The notes below the pieces were generated by a model, which searched no databases, was not told where the DNA came from, and saw nothing but the letters and a program-made list of their open reading frames with translations. Below are positions 36,486 to 48,929 of a stretch of 64,000 nucleotides of DNA, in pieces. Position numbers and translations under genes: made by a program. Each line of letters starts with the position of its first letter. Within the stretch, counting starts at the first letter, position 1. The stretch is from Clostridium pasteurianum (GTDB taxonomy: Bacteria > Bacillota > Clostridia > Clostridiales > Clostridiaceae): assembly GCF_001705235.1 (NCBI RefSeq), contig NZ_MCGV01000001.1, forward strand, positions 4,344,181-4,408,180, read 5' to 3'.

Positions 36486-36561
36486 AAATATAATTAAAAT
36501 AATTTCATAATAATTCAGCTAAATTACAAGGGATTTAATCCCCTATAATTTAAATTTATAA

Positions 36562-36822
36562 TTATCTAGGTTGAACAATAAGTTTAATTGCTGTTCTTTC
36601 CTCCCCATCTATCTCAATATCAGTAAAAGCTGGAATACATACAAGATCAATGCCGCTTGGAGCAACAAAACCTCGTGCTATTGCAATTGCTTTTACTGCC
36701 TGATTAATGGCACCTGCTCCTATAGCCTGGATTTCAGCAGCACCTCTCTCCCTTAAGACCCCTGCTAAAGCTCCTGCTACAGAATTTGGATTTGATTTTG
36801 CTGAAACTTTTAATACTTCCAT
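36562..36822 (-). CDS. spoVS: Stage V sporulation protein S
   Basis: 86-residue Alba-like protein needed for coat and cortex steps in sporulation. The sequence MEVLKVSAKSNPNSVAGALA and the RGFVAPSGIDLVCIPAF block are nearly invariant in the family. GGAGGGTTATT precedes ATG. It lies between rny and the UbiA gene with terminators on both sides, so probably a single-gene unit. Confidence 0.97.
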   Translation of the reverse strand: MEVLKVSAKSNPNSVAGALAGVLRERGAAEIQAIGAGAINQAVKAIAIARGFVAPSGIDLVCIPAFTDIEIDGEERTAIKLIVQPR

Positions 36823-36919
36823 AATAACCCTCCTAAGTTGATAAATAGTATATTTTTATATTGTTATATGTATATAATTCTACATATAATAAGAAAATCC
36901 TTCTAGTAAATGTAAAAAA

Positions 36920-36962
36920 ATAAAAAATCCTTCCAATTTATAAATATAAATTGAAAGGATCC
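36920..36962 (-). terminator. Terminator after rny
   Basis: Stem GGATCCTTTCAATTTA against TAAATTGGAAGGATT on the minus strand (about 14 bp) followed by a T-rich tail, directly after the RNase Y stop. Confidence 0.8.
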
Positions 36963-36977
36963 TTTTATTTTGGTTTT

Positions 36978-38519
36978 TTATTTTGCATATTCAACTGCGC
37001 GAGTTTCTCTTATAACATTTACTTTTATTTGACCAGGGTATTCCAATTGTTCTTCAATTTGTTTAACAATACCTCTTGCCATTTCTACAGAACCCGCATC
37101 GTCAACTGTTTCTGGTTTAACCATAATTCTGATTTCTCTTCCAGCCTGAATGGCATATGACTTTTCTACACCTTCATAAGAATTAGCTATTTCTTCTAAT
37201 TTTTGTAGCCTTTTGATGTAAGCTTCTAAAGTTTCACGCCTTGCTCCAGGTCTTGCTGCTGATATTGCATCCGCTGCTTGAACTAAAATAGCTTCTAAAG
37301 ATTGTGGCTCTACATCACCATGATGAGCTCCTATTGCATTTACAATTAGAGGAAGTTCACGATATTTTTTAGCGACATCTGCACCTATTAAAGCATGTGG
37401 TCCTTCAACCTCATGGTCAACAGCTTTACCTATGTCATGAAGAAGACCAGCTCTTTTAGCAAAAGTAGGATCGATACCAAGTTCTGCTGCCATAAAGCCA
37501 GCAAGATATGACACTTCTATGGAATGCTTTAAAACGTTTTGACCATAACTGGTTCTATATTTTAACCTTCCAAGCAATCTAGTAAGTTCACTATGTAACC
37601 CATGAACCCCTGTTTCAAAAGTGGCTTGCTCTCCTTCTTCTTTAATATTATTTTCAACCTCTTTTTTAGCTTTTTCAACCATTTCTTCAATTCTAGCAGG
37701 ATGTATTCTCCCATCAAGTATAAGCTTTTCAAGAGCAATTCTAGCTACTTCTCTTCTAATAGGATCAAATCCAGATAAAATAACAGCCTCTGGAGTATCA
37801 TCAATAATCAAATCAACACCAGTAAGAGTTTCAATTGTACGAATATTTCTGCCCTCTCTACCGATTATCCTACCCTTCATTTCATCATTAGGAAGAGATA
37901 CAACATAAACCGTTGATTCTGCAACGTGATCAGCTGCACATCTTTGAATAGCATAAGTAATAATTTCTCTTGCTTTTTTATCTGCTTCTTCCTTAGCCTT
38001 TTGTTCTACTTCTTTAATCATTACAGATTTTTCATGCCTTATTTCTCTATTAACTTCTTCTAATAATAAATTCTTTGCTTCTTCAGAAGTTAATCCGGAA
38101 AGTCTCTCTAGTTTTTGTCTTTGTTCCTTATAGAGTTCCTCTATAGTATTTTGCTTTTCTTGTATTGAGTTTTCACGCTCATCTAGGGTAACTTCTCTTT
38201 TCTCAAGTGATTCATTTTTTCTGTCTAAAGTTTCTTCCCTTTGAAGATTTCTTCTTTCTAATCTTTGAATTTCGCTTCTTCTTTCGCGAGTTTCCTTATC
38301 TAGATCAGCTCTTAATCTATGAGCTTCTTCCTTTGCTTCCAAAGTCGCCTCTTTTTTTAGTGTTTCGGCTTCTTTTTTAGCATCTTCTTTTATTTTCTTT
38401 GCATCTTCTTCTGCCCTTGAAATCTTAGCCCAGGCATATTTTCTTCTGATATACAATTCAACTATAGTTATTAAAACAATTACACAAACTATAGTAATTA
38501 TTAATTTATTAACATCCAT
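36978..38519 (-). CDS. rny: Ribonuclease Y
   Basis: Membrane-anchored endoribonuclease that starts mRNA decay in Firmicutes. 513 residues: one N-terminal membrane helix ([19 protein letters not shown]), a long coiled coil (about 30-200, Glu/Lys/Arg-rich), a KH domain ([20 protein letters not shown]) and an HD domain ([12 protein letters not shown]). All parts are present and normal in length. The rny-spoVS order is common in Firmicutes. It would cooperate with PNPase encoded 10 kb further along. Confidence 0.96.
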   Translation of the reverse strand: MDVNKLIITIVCVIVLITIVELYIRRKYAWAKISRAEEDAKKIKEDAKKEAETLKKEATLEAKEEAHRLRADLDKETRERRSEIQRLERRNLQREETLDRKNESLEKREVTLDERENSIQEKQNTIEELYKEQRQKLERLSGLTSEEAKNLLLEEVNREIRHEKSVMIKEVEQKAKEEADKKAREIITYAIQRCAADHVAESTVYVVSLPNDEMKGRIIGREGRNIRTIETLTGVDLIIDDTPEAVILSGFDPIRREVARIALEKLILDGRIHPARIEEMVEKAKKEVENNIKEEGEQATFETGVHGLHSELTRLLGRLKYRTSYGQNVLKHSIEVSYLAGFMAAELGIDPTFAKRAGLLHDIGKAVDHEVEGPHALIGADVAKKYRELPLIVNAIGAHHGDVEPQSLEAILVQAADAISAARPGARRETLEAYIKRLQKLEEIANSYEGVEKSYAIQAGREIRIMVKPETVDDAGSVEMARGIVKQIEEQLEYPGQIKVNVIRETRAVEYAK

Positions 38520-38723
38520 TGCCTAAAACACCCCTTTGCTTATGTTGCAATATTATAAAGTAAAATTAATGAAGCTATGAAAAGGTGTCATATTATTCAA
38601 TTGGCAATCATTTGAATATGCTAAACCAGTATTTGTATATGTGATAATTGTATATTAAATTAATCATTATGTCAAGATATAGTATTATTAAAACATCTGT
38701 AAAAAAATAAGCTAAATTACAAT

Positions 38724-38753
38724 AAAAGGTTGCAGATATTTCTACAACCTTTT
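38724..38753 (-). terminator. Terminator after recA
   Basis: Inverted repeat AAAAGGTTGTAGA/TCTGCAACCTTTT (one mismatch) with a short loop and a T-rich exit on the minus strand, 3 nt after recA. Confidence 0.75.
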
Positions 38754-38755
38754 AA

Positions 38756-39805
38756 CTATTTTTTGATCTTTCCAGTTTCCTTTTTATTTGCAGCAGTATC
38801 TTTAGGTGCTTGCTGAATTGGTAATTGATATTTTTCTCTTATTTTATTTTCAACTTCGTCTCTTATTTCAGGATTTTCTTTAAAAAATAGCTTTGCATTT
38901 TCTCTTCCCTGACCAAGACGGATGTCACCATAAGAGAACCATGCACCACTTTTTTGAACTATGTTTTCTTTTACACCAACATCAATTATGTTTCCCTCAC
39001 GAGAAATACCTTCATTATACATGATATCAAATTCAGCTTGTTTAAAAGGAGGCGCAACTTTGTTTTTTACAACTTTAACTCTTACTCTATTACCTACCAT
39101 TTCTTCACCCTGTTTTATGGAATCTATTTTTCTTATATCCATTCTAACAGAAGCATAGAATTTAAGAGCTCTTCCACCAGGAGTTGTCTCTGGGTTTCCA
39201 AACATTATACCAACTTTTTCTCTAAGTTGATTTATGAAAATAGCAATACAGTTGGATTTATTTATAGCACCTGTTAATTTTCTAAGTGCTTGAGACATAA
39301 GCCTTGCTTGTAAACCTACATGGGAATCTCCCATTTCACCTTCTATTTCAGCTTTAGGAACAAGAGCTGCTACAGAATCAACTACAAGAACGTCAATAGC
39401 TCCTGACCTAACAAGAGCTTCTGCAATCTCAAGTGCCTGTTCCCCTGTATCTGGCTGTGATACTATTAAATTATCAATATCTACACCTAATCTTCTTGCA
39501 TATTGAGGATCTAATGCATGTTCAGCATCTATAAATGCTGCTGCTCCTCCCTTTTTTTGTGCTTCAGCTAATATATGAAGTGCAACTGTTGTTTTACCTG
39601 AAGATTCTGGTCCATATATTTCAACTACTCTTCCTCTTGGTACACCACCTATTCCGAGCGCTATGTCTAAAGATAAACATCCTGTTGAGATTGAATCAAT
39701 ATTTCGTATCTCATGTTCACCTAATTTCATTATAGCGCCTTTTCCAAATTGTTTTTCTATCTGACTCATAGCCGCATCAATGGCTTTTAATTTTTCATTA
39801 TCCAT
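38756..39805 (-). CDS. recA: Recombinase RecA
   Basis: Strand-exchange ATPase and SOS co-protease that triggers LexA self-cleavage. 349 residues with Walker [29 protein letters not shown] and the L2-loop region [20 protein letters not shown]. The C-terminus is Lys-rich. Its promoter and a near-consensus LexA box lie upstream, so it is an SOS gene. It is the natural activator of LexA and possibly of the LexA-like fusion protein at 61.4 kb. Confidence 0.98.
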   Translation of the reverse strand: MDNEKLKAIDAAMSQIEKQFGKGAIMKLGEHEIRNIDSISTGCLSLDIALGIGGVPRGRVVEIYGPESSGKTTVALHILAEAQKKGGAAAFIDAEHALDPQYARRLGVDIDNLIVSQPDTGEQALEIAEALVRSGAIDVLVVDSVAALVPKAEIEGEMGDSHVGLQARLMSQALRKLTGAINKSNCIAIFINQLREKVGIMFGNPETTPGGRALKFYASVRMDIRKIDSIKQGEEMVGNRVRVKVVKNKVAPPFKQAEFDIMYNEGISREGNIIDVGVKENIVQKSGAWFSYGDIRLGQGRENAKLFFKENPEIRDEVENKIREKYQLPIQQAPKDTAANKKETGKIKK

Positions 39806-39836
39806 ATTATCCCTTAAGGGGTCACCAACCTTTCTT

Positions 39837-39850
39837 CGAACATTTGTTCT
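39837..39850. promoter_or_regulatory. LexA box of recA
   Basis: CGAACATTTGTTCT, an almost perfect match to CGAACnnnnGTTCG. It begins 8 nt downstream of the -10, covering the transcription start region. Confidence 0.9.
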
Positions 39851-39858
39851 ATATATTT

Positions 39859-39886
39859 ATTATATAGTAATTTCAATGTTTGTCAA
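39859..39886 (-). promoter_or_regulatory. recA promoter
   Basis: Minus strand: -35 TTGACA (39881-39886), 16-nt spacer, -10 TATAAT (39859-39864). Both hexamers are perfect. Confidence 0.88.
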
Positions 39887-39911
39887 TATAGTAAAATCAC
39901 TTAAATGAGAA

Positions 39912-39940
39912 ATTGTAGAGTGCATAGGACACTCTACAAT
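39912..39940 (-). terminator. Terminator of the ftsK-rimO-pgsA unit
   Basis: Perfect 11-bp stem ATTGTAGAGTG/CACTCTACAAT with a 7-nt loop, then TTTCTCATTT on the minus strand. About 120 nt downstream of pgsA. Confidence 0.7.
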
Positions 39941-40057
39941 TAGTTATATCTTTTATGAAATCAATTTAACTACATTTTTTACGGAATTAGATAAATAAAA
40001 ATTTCCTAAAAAGAATTTTCTATTTTTATTATTATCCAGTTTGTAGAAAATTAATCA

Positions 40058-40669
40058 TTATTTATCATTCATAAAAACATCTTTATTTTTAATAAAATAA
40101 TCTATGCCTGAAATTATAGTTACAATAAGTGCTATGCCCAGTGCAATATCGGTACTGTATCGCAAAAATTTCACTACTCCTGTGGCATGAATACGAAAGT
40201 AACTTATTTGATCCATTACTCTCCTAAAATCATAATTTTTCCTGCAATTTATGTACAATAAAGCAAATACTATAGCGATTATTTGAAATACAGTTTTAAT
40301 TTTTCCCCACCAACTTGAAGCAATTACAATTCCCTCACTAACAGCAACGCTTCTTAAACCTGTTACAGCAAATTCCCTAGCTATTATTACAATAGCAATC
40401 CATGCAGGGATAACATGAAATTCTACTAAAGCAATAAGAGCTGATGATACTAAAAGTTTATCTGCAAGAGGATCCATTATTTTACCAAAATTAGTTATTT
40501 GATTTCTGCTTCGTGCTATATAGCCATCTAATTTATCTGTTATTGCAGCTATTATAAAAATGCATGTAGCTATACTTCTTCCAAAAGGAATTTGACGCAC
40601 TACAATAAATATTAAGAATATAGGAACTAAAAAAATTCTCATTAAAGTTAACTTATTTGCTAGATTCAT
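40058..40669 (-). CDS. pgsA: CDP-diacylglycerol-glycerol-3-phosphate 3-phosphatidyltransferase
   Basis: Makes phosphatidylglycerophosphate, precursor of phosphatidylglycerol. The CDP-alcohol phosphotransferase motif DKLDGYIAR(x8)GKIMDPLAD is intact, with about five membrane helices; ~203 residues. ATG 40669 is chosen ([11 protein letters not shown]); the open frame extends to TTG 40678. The first 17 bases overlap the end of rimO in another frame, so translation is coupled. Confidence 0.93.
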   Translation of the reverse strand: MNLANKLTLMRIFLVPIFLIFIVVRQIPFGRSIATCIFIIAAITDKLDGYIARSRNQITNFGKIMDPLADKLLVSSALIALVEFHVIPAWIAIVIIAREFAVTGLRSVAVSEGIVIASSWWGKIKTVFQIIAIVFALLYINCRKNYDFRRVMDQISYFRIHATGVVKFLRYSTDIALGIALIVTIISGIDYFIKNKDVFMNDK

Positions 40670-41990
40670 TATATACAACCCCTATTAAATCATATTCTAG
40701 GTTTTCTGTAACCTTTATGTCTATAAAATTTCCAACTTGAAGTTTAGCTTTGGATCTGAAGAAAACTTTACCATCTATGTCAGGTGCCATTTCAAAATTT
40801 CTGCCATACCAATATTCACCATTAAAGCCTTCAATTAGAACCTTATAAATTTTGCCTATCTTCTTCGAATTAATTTCTTTTGATACCTGCTGCTGAATAA
40901 TCATTATAGTTTCTTTTCTTTTAGCCTTTACATCATCACTAATTTGCATAGGCATTAAAGCTGCTTTTGTACCTTCTTCTCTAGAGTATTCAAAGACTCC
41001 AAGGTTATTGATTTTTATGTTTTTCACAAAATCACAAAGTTCACTAAAATTTTCTTCTGTCTCCCCAGGAAATCCAACAATAAGTGATGTTCTTAAAGTT
41101 ATATCAGGTACTTTGCTTCTTGTTTTTTCTATTTTGTTTAATATTTCTTGTTTTCTAGTTTTTCTAAACATTTTCTTTAAAATGTCGTCACTTATATGTT
41201 GTATCGGCATATCAATATAATTACATACTTTTTTATTAGATGATATTTCATTTATAAGTTCATCTGTTATTTCTTCAGGATAGCAGTACATTATTCTTAT
41301 CCATTCAATATTGTCAATTAAAGATAATTCCCTTAAAAGTTCATGCAATCTTTTCCTACCATATAAATCCACTCCATACTTAGTAGTATCCTGAGCTATA
41401 AGAATTAGTTCTTTTGTTCCATTTTTCGATAATTCTTTTGCTTCCTCAATTATTTTTTCAAAGCTTCTACTTCTATATTTTCCGCGTATTTGTGGAATTA
41501 TACAATAAGAACAACAATTATTACAACCTTCTGCAATTCTTATATATGATGAATAACTGCCAGATGTTATAAGTCGTTTCCCCTCATTTATTTCTTTATC
41601 ACTATAATTGCAATAAATATTTTTCTTTCCGACATTAAAAAAGTCATTTATTACTTTGTCTAAATTTTTATAATCATTTACTCCTAAAATAGCATCAATT
41701 TCAGGTACAAGTTCTTTTAATTCTTTACCATACCTTTGAGTCAAGCATCCAGTTGCAATTAACATTTTACAATTATACTTCTCTTTATATTTATTCATCT
41801 CAAGTATTGTATTTATAGATTCCTGCTTTGCTGAATCTATAAACCCACAAGTATTCACGAGAATTATATCTGCTTTTTTTGGGTCATTTACGATTTCACA
41901 GGTGTTTTGTATAAAGCCAAGAATGATTTCGCTATCTACCCTATTTTTATCACAGCCTAAACTTACTAGGCCAAATTTTAATTTATTCAA
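40653..41990 (-). CDS. rimO: Ribosomal protein S12 methylthiotransferase RimO
   Basis: Radical-SAM enzyme that methylthiolates an aspartate of ribosomal protein S12; a paralogue of MiaB at 14.7 kb. 445 residues from TTG 41990, chosen because AGGAGG lies 7 nt ahead, although the frame is open to 42026. Visible are [22 protein letters not shown] and the radical-SAM triad [22 protein letters not shown] (CxxxCxxC), plus a C-terminal TRAM domain. An additional cysteine sits beside the triad. It overlaps pgsA. Confidence 0.94.
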   Translation of the reverse strand: MNKLKFGLVSLGCDKNRVDSEIILGFIQNTCEIVNDPKKADIILVNTCGFIDSAKQESINTILEMNKYKEKYNCKMLIATGCLTQRYGKELKELVPEIDAILGVNDYKNLDKVINDFFNVGKKNIYCNYSDKEINEGKRLITSGSYSSYIRIAEGCNNCCSYCIIPQIRGKYRSRSFEKIIEEAKELSKNGTKELILIAQDTTKYGVDLYGRKRLHELLRELSLIDNIEWIRIMYCYPEEITDELINEISSNKKVCNYIDMPIQHISDDILKKMFRKTRKQEILNKIEKTRSKVPDITLRTSLIVGFPGETEENFSELCDFVKNIKINNLGVFEYSREEGTKAALMPMQISDDVKAKRKETIMIIQQQVSKEINSKKIGKIYKVLIEGFNGEYWYGRNFEMAPDIDGKVFFRSKAKLQVGNFIDIKVTENLEYDLIGVVYNESSK

Positions 41991-42087
41991 GTTTTTTCCT
42001 CCTAGCAATCCACACGTTAAATACAAGTTATATTTTATTACTTTATAGATAAATTAACAAGGATTTTTAGATTATTTAATGCAAATT

Positions 42088-44328
42088 TTATAAATCATTC
42101 TTATCTATCAAAATATTTCTTGGTTTAGTTCCGTCCTTTTGCGATATATAACCTTTTTCTTCTAATTGGTCCATTATTCTTGCTGCTCTGTTATAACCTA
42201 TTCTAAGCTTTCTTTGTATAAGTGATGTTGATGCCTGCTTGTTTTCAATAATTATGTTTAAAGCTTCATCCAATAATTCATCTTCATCTCCTTCGGATTT
42301 TGAAACATTATTATTGATTTGCTCTATTATTTCTTCTTTGTATTGCGCCTCACTAGTCTCATCTTTTATGAAACTTACAATTCTTTCAACTTCTTCTTCA
42401 GCAATAAATGCTCCCTGTATTCTAAGAGGTTTTGATTCTCCAACTGGACTAAACAGCATATCACCTTTTCCTAAAAGTTTTTCTGCTCCTGACATGTCCA
42501 AAATAGTACGCGAATCTATTTGACTTGATACAGCAAAAGAAATTCTTGAAGGAATATTAGCTTTTATAACTCCAGTTATTACATCTACCGAAGGTCTTTG
42601 CGTTGCTATTACAAGATGCATTCCAGCCGCTCTTGCCATTTGAGCAAGTCGTCCTATATATTCTTCAACATCATTTGGACAAACCATCATAAGATCAGCT
42701 AACTCATCAATTATTATTACTATCCATGGAAGTTTATTTTCAACTTTATCTTTATGATACAGTTCATTATATCCCTCTATATTTCTAACATTATTTTCAG
42801 CAAATAGTTTATAACGTTTTGTCATTTCATTTACAGCCCAATTTAGAGCTCCAGCCGCCTTTTTAGGATTAGTAACAACAGGAATTAAAAGATGCGGAAT
42901 ACCATTATATACACTTAATTCAACAACTTTAGGATCTATCATAAGAAGTTTTACATCTGTTGGTGCACATTTGTAAAGAAGACTTATTATAAGGGTATTT
43001 ATACATACACTTTTACCTGAACCTGTTGCTCCAGCAATTAAAAGATGCGGCATTTTTGTAAGATCCGTAACTACACAATTTCCACCTATATCTTTTCCTA
43101 GTGCAAAAGCTAAATTTGATTTTGAATTAGCAAAGGTTTCTGATTGAATTACTTCACTTAAGAAGACAGGTGTTAATTCCTTATTAGGAACTTCTATGCC
43201 TATGGCTGATTTTCCAGGTATTGGAGCTTCTATTCTAACACCTGATGCAGCCAAATTTAATGCTATATCATCTGATAGATTAATTATTTTGCTGACCTTG
43301 ACTCCTGCACTTGGTTGAAGTTCATACCTTGTTACAGAAGGTCCTTTTGAAACCTGTACTACTTTTGCATCTACCCCAAAACTATTCAAAGTATCTGTAA
43401 GCTTTTCTGCACTTGCCAGAAGTTCTTTTTTATCACTTTTCTTTAATTTAGAAGTTTCATTTATATTTAATAAGCTTGCCGGCGGAAAATCATATTTAAT
43501 ATCCACATCATTTGAAGAATGTTTTTCTATAGCATTTTCAAGTTCTGCTCCTATAACTTTAGTATCATTTTCGGTTTTATCTGAAGAATCAAATACAGCA
43601 ATTTCTTGGGCAGGTTGTCCATCATTACCATTTTCCAAATTTCCTTCATTTTTCATAAAGTCAACAATCTTTACTTTATTTCTAATTTTTTTAACTAAAG
43701 TTTCATCATTATCTTTGGAATCATCATATTCCATTTTCTTAGTATCATCAATATGAGGTTTTTCCTTCTGAGGTTCTCTTTTAAAGAACATTTTAAGCAA
43801 ATCACTAAATGATTTTTGAGAAATTAAAAGAAATGATATTATGTAAAGAGTTACAAATATCAATAAATATCCTTTCCCAAATAATTTATATATAGGTATG
43901 TCTATAAGATATGAAATTATTCCACCGTGAAATGTATCTACTGAAGCATAAATTTTTTTTATTCCAGCTAAAACATTTCCGTTATAATACAGGGATAATT
44001 TTTCCATCTGTATGAGCATAAGAGTATTGATGATTAATAAATTAACTCCATAAAATCTTTTGCTAAAAGTTATTCTTCCTCTTTTTATTATGTAGCAGAC
44101 ACCTATAAACATCAATAACAACGGAAATATATATGCACCTATACCTACTAATGTAAATAAAAGCTTCTTCATTCCGCTGCCAATAATTCCAGCAAAGTTA
44201 GTAAAAAACATGCTCAATGCAGCAAATGTTCCAAAGCTAAAAATTGATATACCTGCTATGTCACTATTTAAAGTACTCTCAGAAACTTTTTTTTGATTAT
44301 TTTTCCTATAATGCTTACTTCTCGGCAA
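42088..44328 (-). CDS. ftsK: DNA translocase FtsK/SpoIIIE
   Basis: Pumps chromosomal DNA through the division or sporulation septum. About 746 residues: four N-terminal membrane helices (residues 25-175), an acidic linker, the motor with Walker [14 protein letters not shown] and Walker [15 protein letters not shown], and a C-terminal gamma winged helix (about 675-745, [24 protein letters not shown]). TTG 44328 is chosen because GAGGTG overlaps the upstream in-frame GTG 44337. Whether it acts in division, sporulation or both is open. Confidence 0.94.
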   Translation of the reverse strand: MPRSKHYRKNNQKKVSESTLNSDIAGISIFSFGTFAALSMFFTNFAGIIGSGMKKLLFTLVGIGAYIFPLLLMFIGVCYIIKRGRITFSKRFYGVNLLIINTLMLIQMEKLSLYYNGNVLAGIKKIYASVDTFHGGIISYLIDIPIYKLFGKGYLLIFVTLYIISFLLISQKSFSDLLKMFFKREPQKEKPHIDDTKKMEYDDSKDNDETLVKKIRNKVKIVDFMKNEGNLENGNDGQPAQEIAVFDSSDKTENDTKVIGAELENAIEKHSSNDVDIKYDFPPASLLNINETSKLKKSDKKELLASAEKLTDTLNSFGVDAKVVQVSKGPSVTRYELQPSAGVKVSKIINLSDDIALNLAASGVRIEAPIPGKSAIGIEVPNKELTPVFLSEVIQSETFANSKSNLAFALGKDIGGNCVVTDLTKMPHLLIAGATGSGKSVCINTLIISLLYKCAPTDVKLLMIDPKVVELSVYNGIPHLLIPVVTNPKKAAGALNWAVNEMTKRYKLFAENNVRNIEGYNELYHKDKVENKLPWIVIIIDELADLMMVCPNDVEEYIGRLAQMARAAGMHLVIATQRPSVDVITGVIKANIPSRISFAVSSQIDSRTILDMSGAEKLLGKGDMLFSPVGESKPLRIQGAFIAEEEVERIVSFIKDETSEAQYKEEIIEQINNNVSKSEGDEDELLDEALNIIIENKQASTSLIQRKLRIGYNRAARIMDQLEEKGYISQKDGTKPRNILIDKNDL

Positions 44329-44377
44329 ATATATCACCTCTATTATTAATATGTATTTTAGTTCTTAACTATATTAT

Positions 44378-44405
44378 AACCATAGGGTAAATATAGCCTA
44401 TGGTT
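44378..44405 (-). terminator. Possible terminator at the end of tepA
   Basis: Stem AACCATAGG/CCTATGGTT (9 bp) with a 10-nt loop overlapping the stop codon; the T tract on the minus strand is weak. Confidence 0.5.
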
Positions 44406-45099
44406 TCTTCGGTTCATTTTTATTCATGTTTTCTCTGAGTTTACCTATTGCTTCTTTTATTCCTCCAACTTCATCTATAAGACCGTAATCAACTGCCTGT
44501 TTTCCAATTAAAATTGTCCCCATATCATTTAAGAGTTCATCAGTTTTAAGCATAAGTTCTTGTAGTGTTTCTTTTTTCATTTTAGAAGTTCTTACTATAA
44601 ATTCTGATATTCTTTCCTGCATTTTATTAAAATATTGAAATGTTTGCGGTACTCCTATAACAAGACCATTCATTCTTATTGGATGTATTATCATGGTCGC
44701 TGTAGGTGATATAAATGAATAATTGGATGCTGTAGCAAGTGGCACTCCAATTGAATGTCCTCCACCTATAACGAGAGATACTGTTGGCTTGCTTAAACTT
44801 CTTATCATTTCTGCTATAGCAAGACCTGCTTCAACGTCACCGCCTATTGTGTTAAGTATTATAAGAACACCTTTTATTTCTGGATTATACTCTGCATTCA
44901 TAAGTTGTGGAATGATTTCCTCATATTTTGTTGTCTTAGTTTGAGAAGACAATATTGCATGACCTTCAATTTGACCTATAATTTGTATAAATTCTATATC
45001 TCTAGGTGCTTCATTATTACTGTCATTTTTTTCTGTATCATTATTAGTATTTTCCTGATTAGCATTTTCCTGACTGTTATTATTATTTTCATCACTCAT
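44398..45099 (-). CDS. ClpP-class serine protease, TepA/YmfB-like
   Basis: 233 residues. The first ~35 are a polar Asn/Glu/Thr-rich stretch. The ClpP/SppA-like core follows, with the nucleophile in [14 protein letters not shown] and the histidine in MIIHPIRM; the oxyanion strand [17 protein letters not shown] is also clear. The Bacillus relative (TepA/YmfB) has been linked to protein export and spore outgrowth; that role is by analogy. It sits between lysC and ftsK, the same neighbourhood as in many Firmicutes. Confidence 0.85.
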   Translation of the reverse strand: MSDENNNNSQENANQENTNNDTEKNDSNNEAPRDIEFIQIIGQIEGHAILSSQTKTTKYEEIIPQLMNAEYNPEIKGVLIILNTIGGDVEAGLAIAEMIRSLSKPTVSLVIGGGHSIGVPLATASNYSFISPTATMIIHPIRMNGLVIGVPQTFQYFNKMQERISEFIVRTSKMKKETLQELMLKTDELLNDMGTILIGKQAVDYGLIDEVGGIKEAIGKLRENMNKNEPKKP

Positions 45100-45151
45100 T
45101 AAAATCCCTCCTGCACTACAAATATTGTGTGCAGGTTTAAATAAACTATAC

Positions 45152-46357
45152 TTATTTATTATTTAAATTAAATTCATCGTGGAGAGATTTAATAGCTTTA
45201 TCTTTTAAATTAGATTTTACAAGGCACCATATTGTTATATGTGAATCAGCAGTTTGAAGTACCTCTATACCTTCTTTAGTAATTGCCTTCAAAATTCTTG
45301 CCATAACTCCTGGAACACCACAAATTCTACTACCTATAACTGCAATTTTACTGCAATTCTTTTCTAAAGAATACTTAATATTATACTGCTTAAGTATTCC
45401 TTCAAGTTTATTTAAATCTTTTTCATCTATTGTAAATATACTTTCCTTTGGAAAAACATTTATTAAATCTATACTTATTTTATTAAGTGCTAGATTATTA
45501 AAAAATTCCGTTGAATCTACTGCCTTTTTATTACTTTCTAAACTTATTCGTATTTGAACTCGTCCACTTAAGGAAGTTATACCTGTTATAATATTTTTAT
45601 TTGAAGTATCACCAGATTTATTTATTAAAGTACCGCTGCAATGATTTAAAGTATTTTTAATCATAATTGGTATATCACTCTTCATTGCAACTTCAACTGC
45701 TCTTGGATGTATTACTTTAGCACCCTGCTCCGCGAACTCAAATATTTCGTTATAACTTATTTTTTCTATTAAAGAAGCATCATTTACTACTCTTGGATCT
45801 GCAGTCATAATGCCATCCACATCTGTATAAATTTCTATTTTTTGAGCTTTGACAGCAGAACCTATTAATGAAGCTGTTACATCACTACCGCCTCTTCCAA
45901 GTGTTGTGAAAAATCCATTTTCACTCTTACCCTGAAAACCTGCAACAACAGGTACTTTACCAAGAGATAAAATATTCAAAAGGTTTTCTGGCTTTACCTT
46001 TTTTACTGCTGCATTAGTATAATTATCATCTGTTAGTATACCTGCTTGACCACCAGTAACTGGTATAGCATTTATTTTAGCTTTTTTTAATTCGTTACTC
46101 ATTATTACAGTACTTATAATTTCTCCACAGCTCATTAATAAATCTAAAGCCTGTTTGTTCGATTTTTTAAAATCACTGTCTATAAGAGAAAGAAGAGTAT
46201 CTGTAGCATAAGGTTCACCTTTTCTTCCCATTGCAGAAACTACAACTATAGGATTAAAGCCATCATTTATAGCAGATAATACTTTTTCTATAACACATTT
46301 TCGTCTTTCTGGCGTTGATACAGATGTCCCTCCAAATTTTTGAACAACAATCTTCAT
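45152..46357 (-). CDS. dapG: Aspartate kinase
   Basis: Phosphorylates aspartate for lysine, diaminopimelate, methionine and threonine synthesis. 401 residues: kinase domain with [14 protein letters not shown] and [16 protein letters not shown], followed by two ACT domains (about 265-400) for feedback control. Position next to the ylmC-like gene and tepA resembles the sporulation-linked dapG isozyme of Bacillus; the symbol follows that analogy. The effector amino acid is not predictable from what I can see. Confidence 0.9.
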   Translation of the reverse strand: MKIVVQKFGGTSVSTPERRKCVIEKVLSAINDGFNPIVVVSAMGRKGEPYATDTLLSLIDSDFKKSNKQALDLLMSCGEIISTVIMSNELKKAKINAIPVTGGQAGILTDDNYTNAAVKKVKPENLLNILSLGKVPVVAGFQGKSENGFFTTLGRGGSDVTASLIGSAVKAQKIEIYTDVDGIMTADPRVVNDASLIEKISYNEIFEFAEQGAKVIHPRAVEVAMKSDIPIMIKNTLNHCSGTLINKSGDTSNKNIITGITSLSGRVQIRISLESNKKAVDSTEFFNNLALNKISIDLINVFPKESIFTIDEKDLNKLEGILKQYNIKYSLEKNCSKIAVIGSRICGVPGVMARILKAITKEGIEVLQTADSHITIWCLVKSNLKDKAIKSLHDEFNLNNK

Positions 46358-46370
46358 AGTACTCCTCCAA

Positions 46371-46646
46371 TTACAAACGATTTTTTTTCATTACTGAATT
46401 GTCTACATCCATAATTATTGTCCTAGCACCAATTTTTTTTACATACTGCCAGTCAACTTCAAAAAAATCGTTCTTGCTAAAAAAGGAGAAACCAGTAGAG
46501 TTGTTTCCTATGATTAAAGACTTCATGCTACCATCGTCATCAATAATTATATCATTATTTGAAAGAGTAGAATATTTTTCACCATCATTTATATTAATAA
46601 TTTCATATTTCTCTATTTCACTGTATAATTTATTGTTGTCACTCAT
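46371..46646 (-). CDS. YlmC/YmxH-family PRC-barrel protein
   Basis: 91 residues, PRC-barrel-like: EIININDGEKYSTLSNNDII then SLIIGNN and DFFEVDWQYVKKIGARTIIMDV, the pattern of the YlmC/YmxH sporulation family. TGGAGG lies 7 nt before ATG. It precedes the aspartokinase gene by 13 nt, as ymxH precedes dapG-region genes in Bacillus. Molecular function unknown; a sporulation role is a family annotation only. Confidence 0.8.
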   Translation of the reverse strand: MSDNNKLYSEIEKYEIININDGEKYSTLSNNDIIIDDDGSMKSLIIGNNSTGFSFFSKNDFFEVDWQYVKKIGARTIIMDVDNSVMKKNRL

Positions 46647-46766
46647 AATCTAACCTCCATATTTAAAATTGTTATTAAAATATTATGTATTTGCATATAT
46701 ATTTATAACCTCAATTTAAATATGTTAAAAATAAAAAGGCAATTAAGCCCTTCTATCATTGATTGA

Positions 46767-48875
46767 TTATTTTTCTTTGGATTTGTTTTCGTTTTGTTTT
46801 AAAACATCTTTTCTTGATAAATTTATTCTTCCTTGACGATCTATATCAGTAACTTTAACCAATATTTCATCACCAACTGAAACTACATCTTCTACCTTAT
46901 TTACCTTAACTACATCAAGCTTTGATATATGAACAAGGCCTTCTTTTCCAGGAAGTATTTCAACAAAAGCCCCAAAGTTAGTAGTTTTGGTTACTTTCCC
47001 TAAATAAACTTCGCCTGGTTTAACATCTTTTGTAAGATCATCTATCATTTTAAGAGCTTTATTTGCAGATTCAGCATTATCTGATAAAACAAATACAGTT
47101 CCATCTTCTTTTATGTCTATCTTAACACCAGTTTCATCTATTATCTTATTGATAGTTTTTCCACCAGCACCAATAAGAGTTCTTATTTTATCCGTATCTA
47201 TAGTTATAGTATACGCTCTAGGCGCATATTGTGACAATTCTTTTCTAGGCTCAGGTATACATTTAGTTATTTTATCAAGTATAAATAATCTTGCTTTTCT
47301 TGCACCATTTATAGCTTCACTAATACAATTCTTTGATATACCATGAATTTTAGTGTCAATTTGAATTGCAGTAATACCTTTTTCAGTACCAGCAACTTTA
47401 AAATCCATATCTCCAAAGAAATCCTCTAATCCTTGAATATCTGTAATAACAGCTTCTTCAGAAAGATCTTCACTTGTGATAAGTCCCATAGCAATACCTG
47501 CTGCTGGTCTTTTTATTGGAACACCTGCATCCATTAAGGCTAATGTACTTCCACATACACTTGCCTGTGAAGTTGAACCATTAGAACTTAAAACTTCTGA
47601 AACAAGTCTTATAGTATAAGGGAATTCCTCTTCTGAAGGTATAAGTGGAACAAGAGCTTTTTCAGCAAGAGCTCCATGACCAATTTCTCTTCTGTTTGGT
47701 CCTCTTAATGGTTTTGTTTCACCTGTAGAATATGGTGGAAAATTATAATGATGCATATATCTTTTAGATTCCTCTACACCTAAACCATCAATTATCTGAG
47801 CATCTCCGACTGGTCCAAGAGTAGCAACAGTCATAACTTGAGTTAATCCTCTTGTAAATAATCCACTTCCATGAGTCCTAGGTAGAAGACCAACCTCACA
47901 GCTTATAGGCCTTATTTCGTCAAATGCTCTTCCATCAGGTCTTCTATGCTCTTTTAAAAGCATATTTCTAACTACCTTTTTCTGAAGAGTATAAACTACT
48001 TCATCAATGTCTGCACCATCATCAGGATATTTTTCTCCGAATTCTTCAGAAATTTTTTCCTTTATTTCTTTTAGCTTAGCATTTCTTTCATCTCTATCTG
48101 TTATGTACATAACTTCTTTAATCATATCAAAAGCAAAATCTTTAACATCCTTTTCGATTTCTTCCTTAGGATGATATAATTCAGGAACAACTTTTTCTTT
48201 TCCAAATTCCTTCATTGCTTTTTCCTGAAACTCAACTATTTTTTGACATGCATTAAATCCAAAATCAATTGCTTTGATCATTAAATCCTCTGGTATTTCT
48301 TTAGCACCAGCTTCTAACATCATTACTCTTTCTTTTGTAGCGCAAACAGTTAAATCAAGAGAACTTTTTTCTCTTTCTTCTAAAGTAGGATTAATTACAA
48401 GCTTATCATCTACATATCCAACAGAAACTGTTCCAACTGGTATGTTAAATGGAATATCTGACAAACAAAGTGCAAGCGATGCTCCATTCATAGCTAATAT
48501 CTCTGGCAAATTATCTTGCTCTACAGACATAACAGTACATACTATTTGAACATCATTTCTATAACCCTTAGGAAATAAAGGTCTTAAAGGTCTATCTATT
48601 GCTCTAGCATGTAAAATTGATTTTTCAGATGGCTTACCTTCTCTTTTTATAAATCCACCTGGTATTTTTCCTACAGAATATTGTCTTTCCTCATATTCAA
48701 TACTTAAAGGGAAAAAATCAATACCTTCCCTTGGTTTTTCTGAGGCATTAGCATTAATCATTACAACAGTATCGCCGTAACTTATGAACATAGCACAATC
48801 TGAAAGCATACCTGTTTTACCACACTCAACTTTAAGTTTTCTTCCAGCAATATCTGTTTCTAAAACATGTAACAT
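46767..48875 (-). CDS. pnp: Polynucleotide phosphorylase
   Basis: 3'-5' phosphorolytic exoribonuclease of mRNA decay. 702 residues: two RNase PH domains ([24 protein letters not shown] with [19 protein letters not shown]), KH domain ([20 protein letters not shown]) and S1 domain ([23 protein letters not shown]). AAGGAGG precedes ATG. Its promoter and a long leader hairpin lie just upstream, and rpsO precedes it, the arrangement known from many bacteria. Confidence 0.97.
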   Translation of the reverse strand: MLHVLETDIAGRKLKVECGKTGMLSDCAMFISYGDTVVMINANASEKPREGIDFFPLSIEYEERQYSVGKIPGGFIKREGKPSEKSILHARAIDRPLRPLFPKGYRNDVQIVCTVMSVEQDNLPEILAMNGASLALCLSDIPFNIPVGTVSVGYVDDKLVINPTLEEREKSSLDLTVCATKERVMMLEAGAKEIPEDLMIKAIDFGFNACQKIVEFQEKAMKEFGKEKVVPELYHPKEEIEKDVKDFAFDMIKEVMYITDRDERNAKLKEIKEKISEEFGEKYPDDGADIDEVVYTLQKKVVRNMLLKEHRRPDGRAFDEIRPISCEVGLLPRTHGSGLFTRGLTQVMTVATLGPVGDAQIIDGLGVEESKRYMHHYNFPPYSTGETKPLRGPNRREIGHGALAEKALVPLIPSEEEFPYTIRLVSEVLSSNGSTSQASVCGSTLALMDAGVPIKRPAAGIAMGLITSEDLSEEAVITDIQGLEDFFGDMDFKVAGTEKGITAIQIDTKIHGISKNCISEAINGARKARLFILDKITKCIPEPRKELSQYAPRAYTITIDTDKIRTLIGAGGKTINKIIDETGVKIDIKEDGTVFVLSDNAESANKALKMIDDLTKDVKPGEVYLGKVTKTTNFGAFVEILPGKEGLVHISKLDVVKVNKVEDVVSVGDEILVKVTDIDRQGRINLSRKDVLKQNENKSKEK

Positions 48876-48929
48876 ATAATTTTACCTCCTTATATGAATT
48901 TACATTAATAGTATAAAAAAATTTATTTA

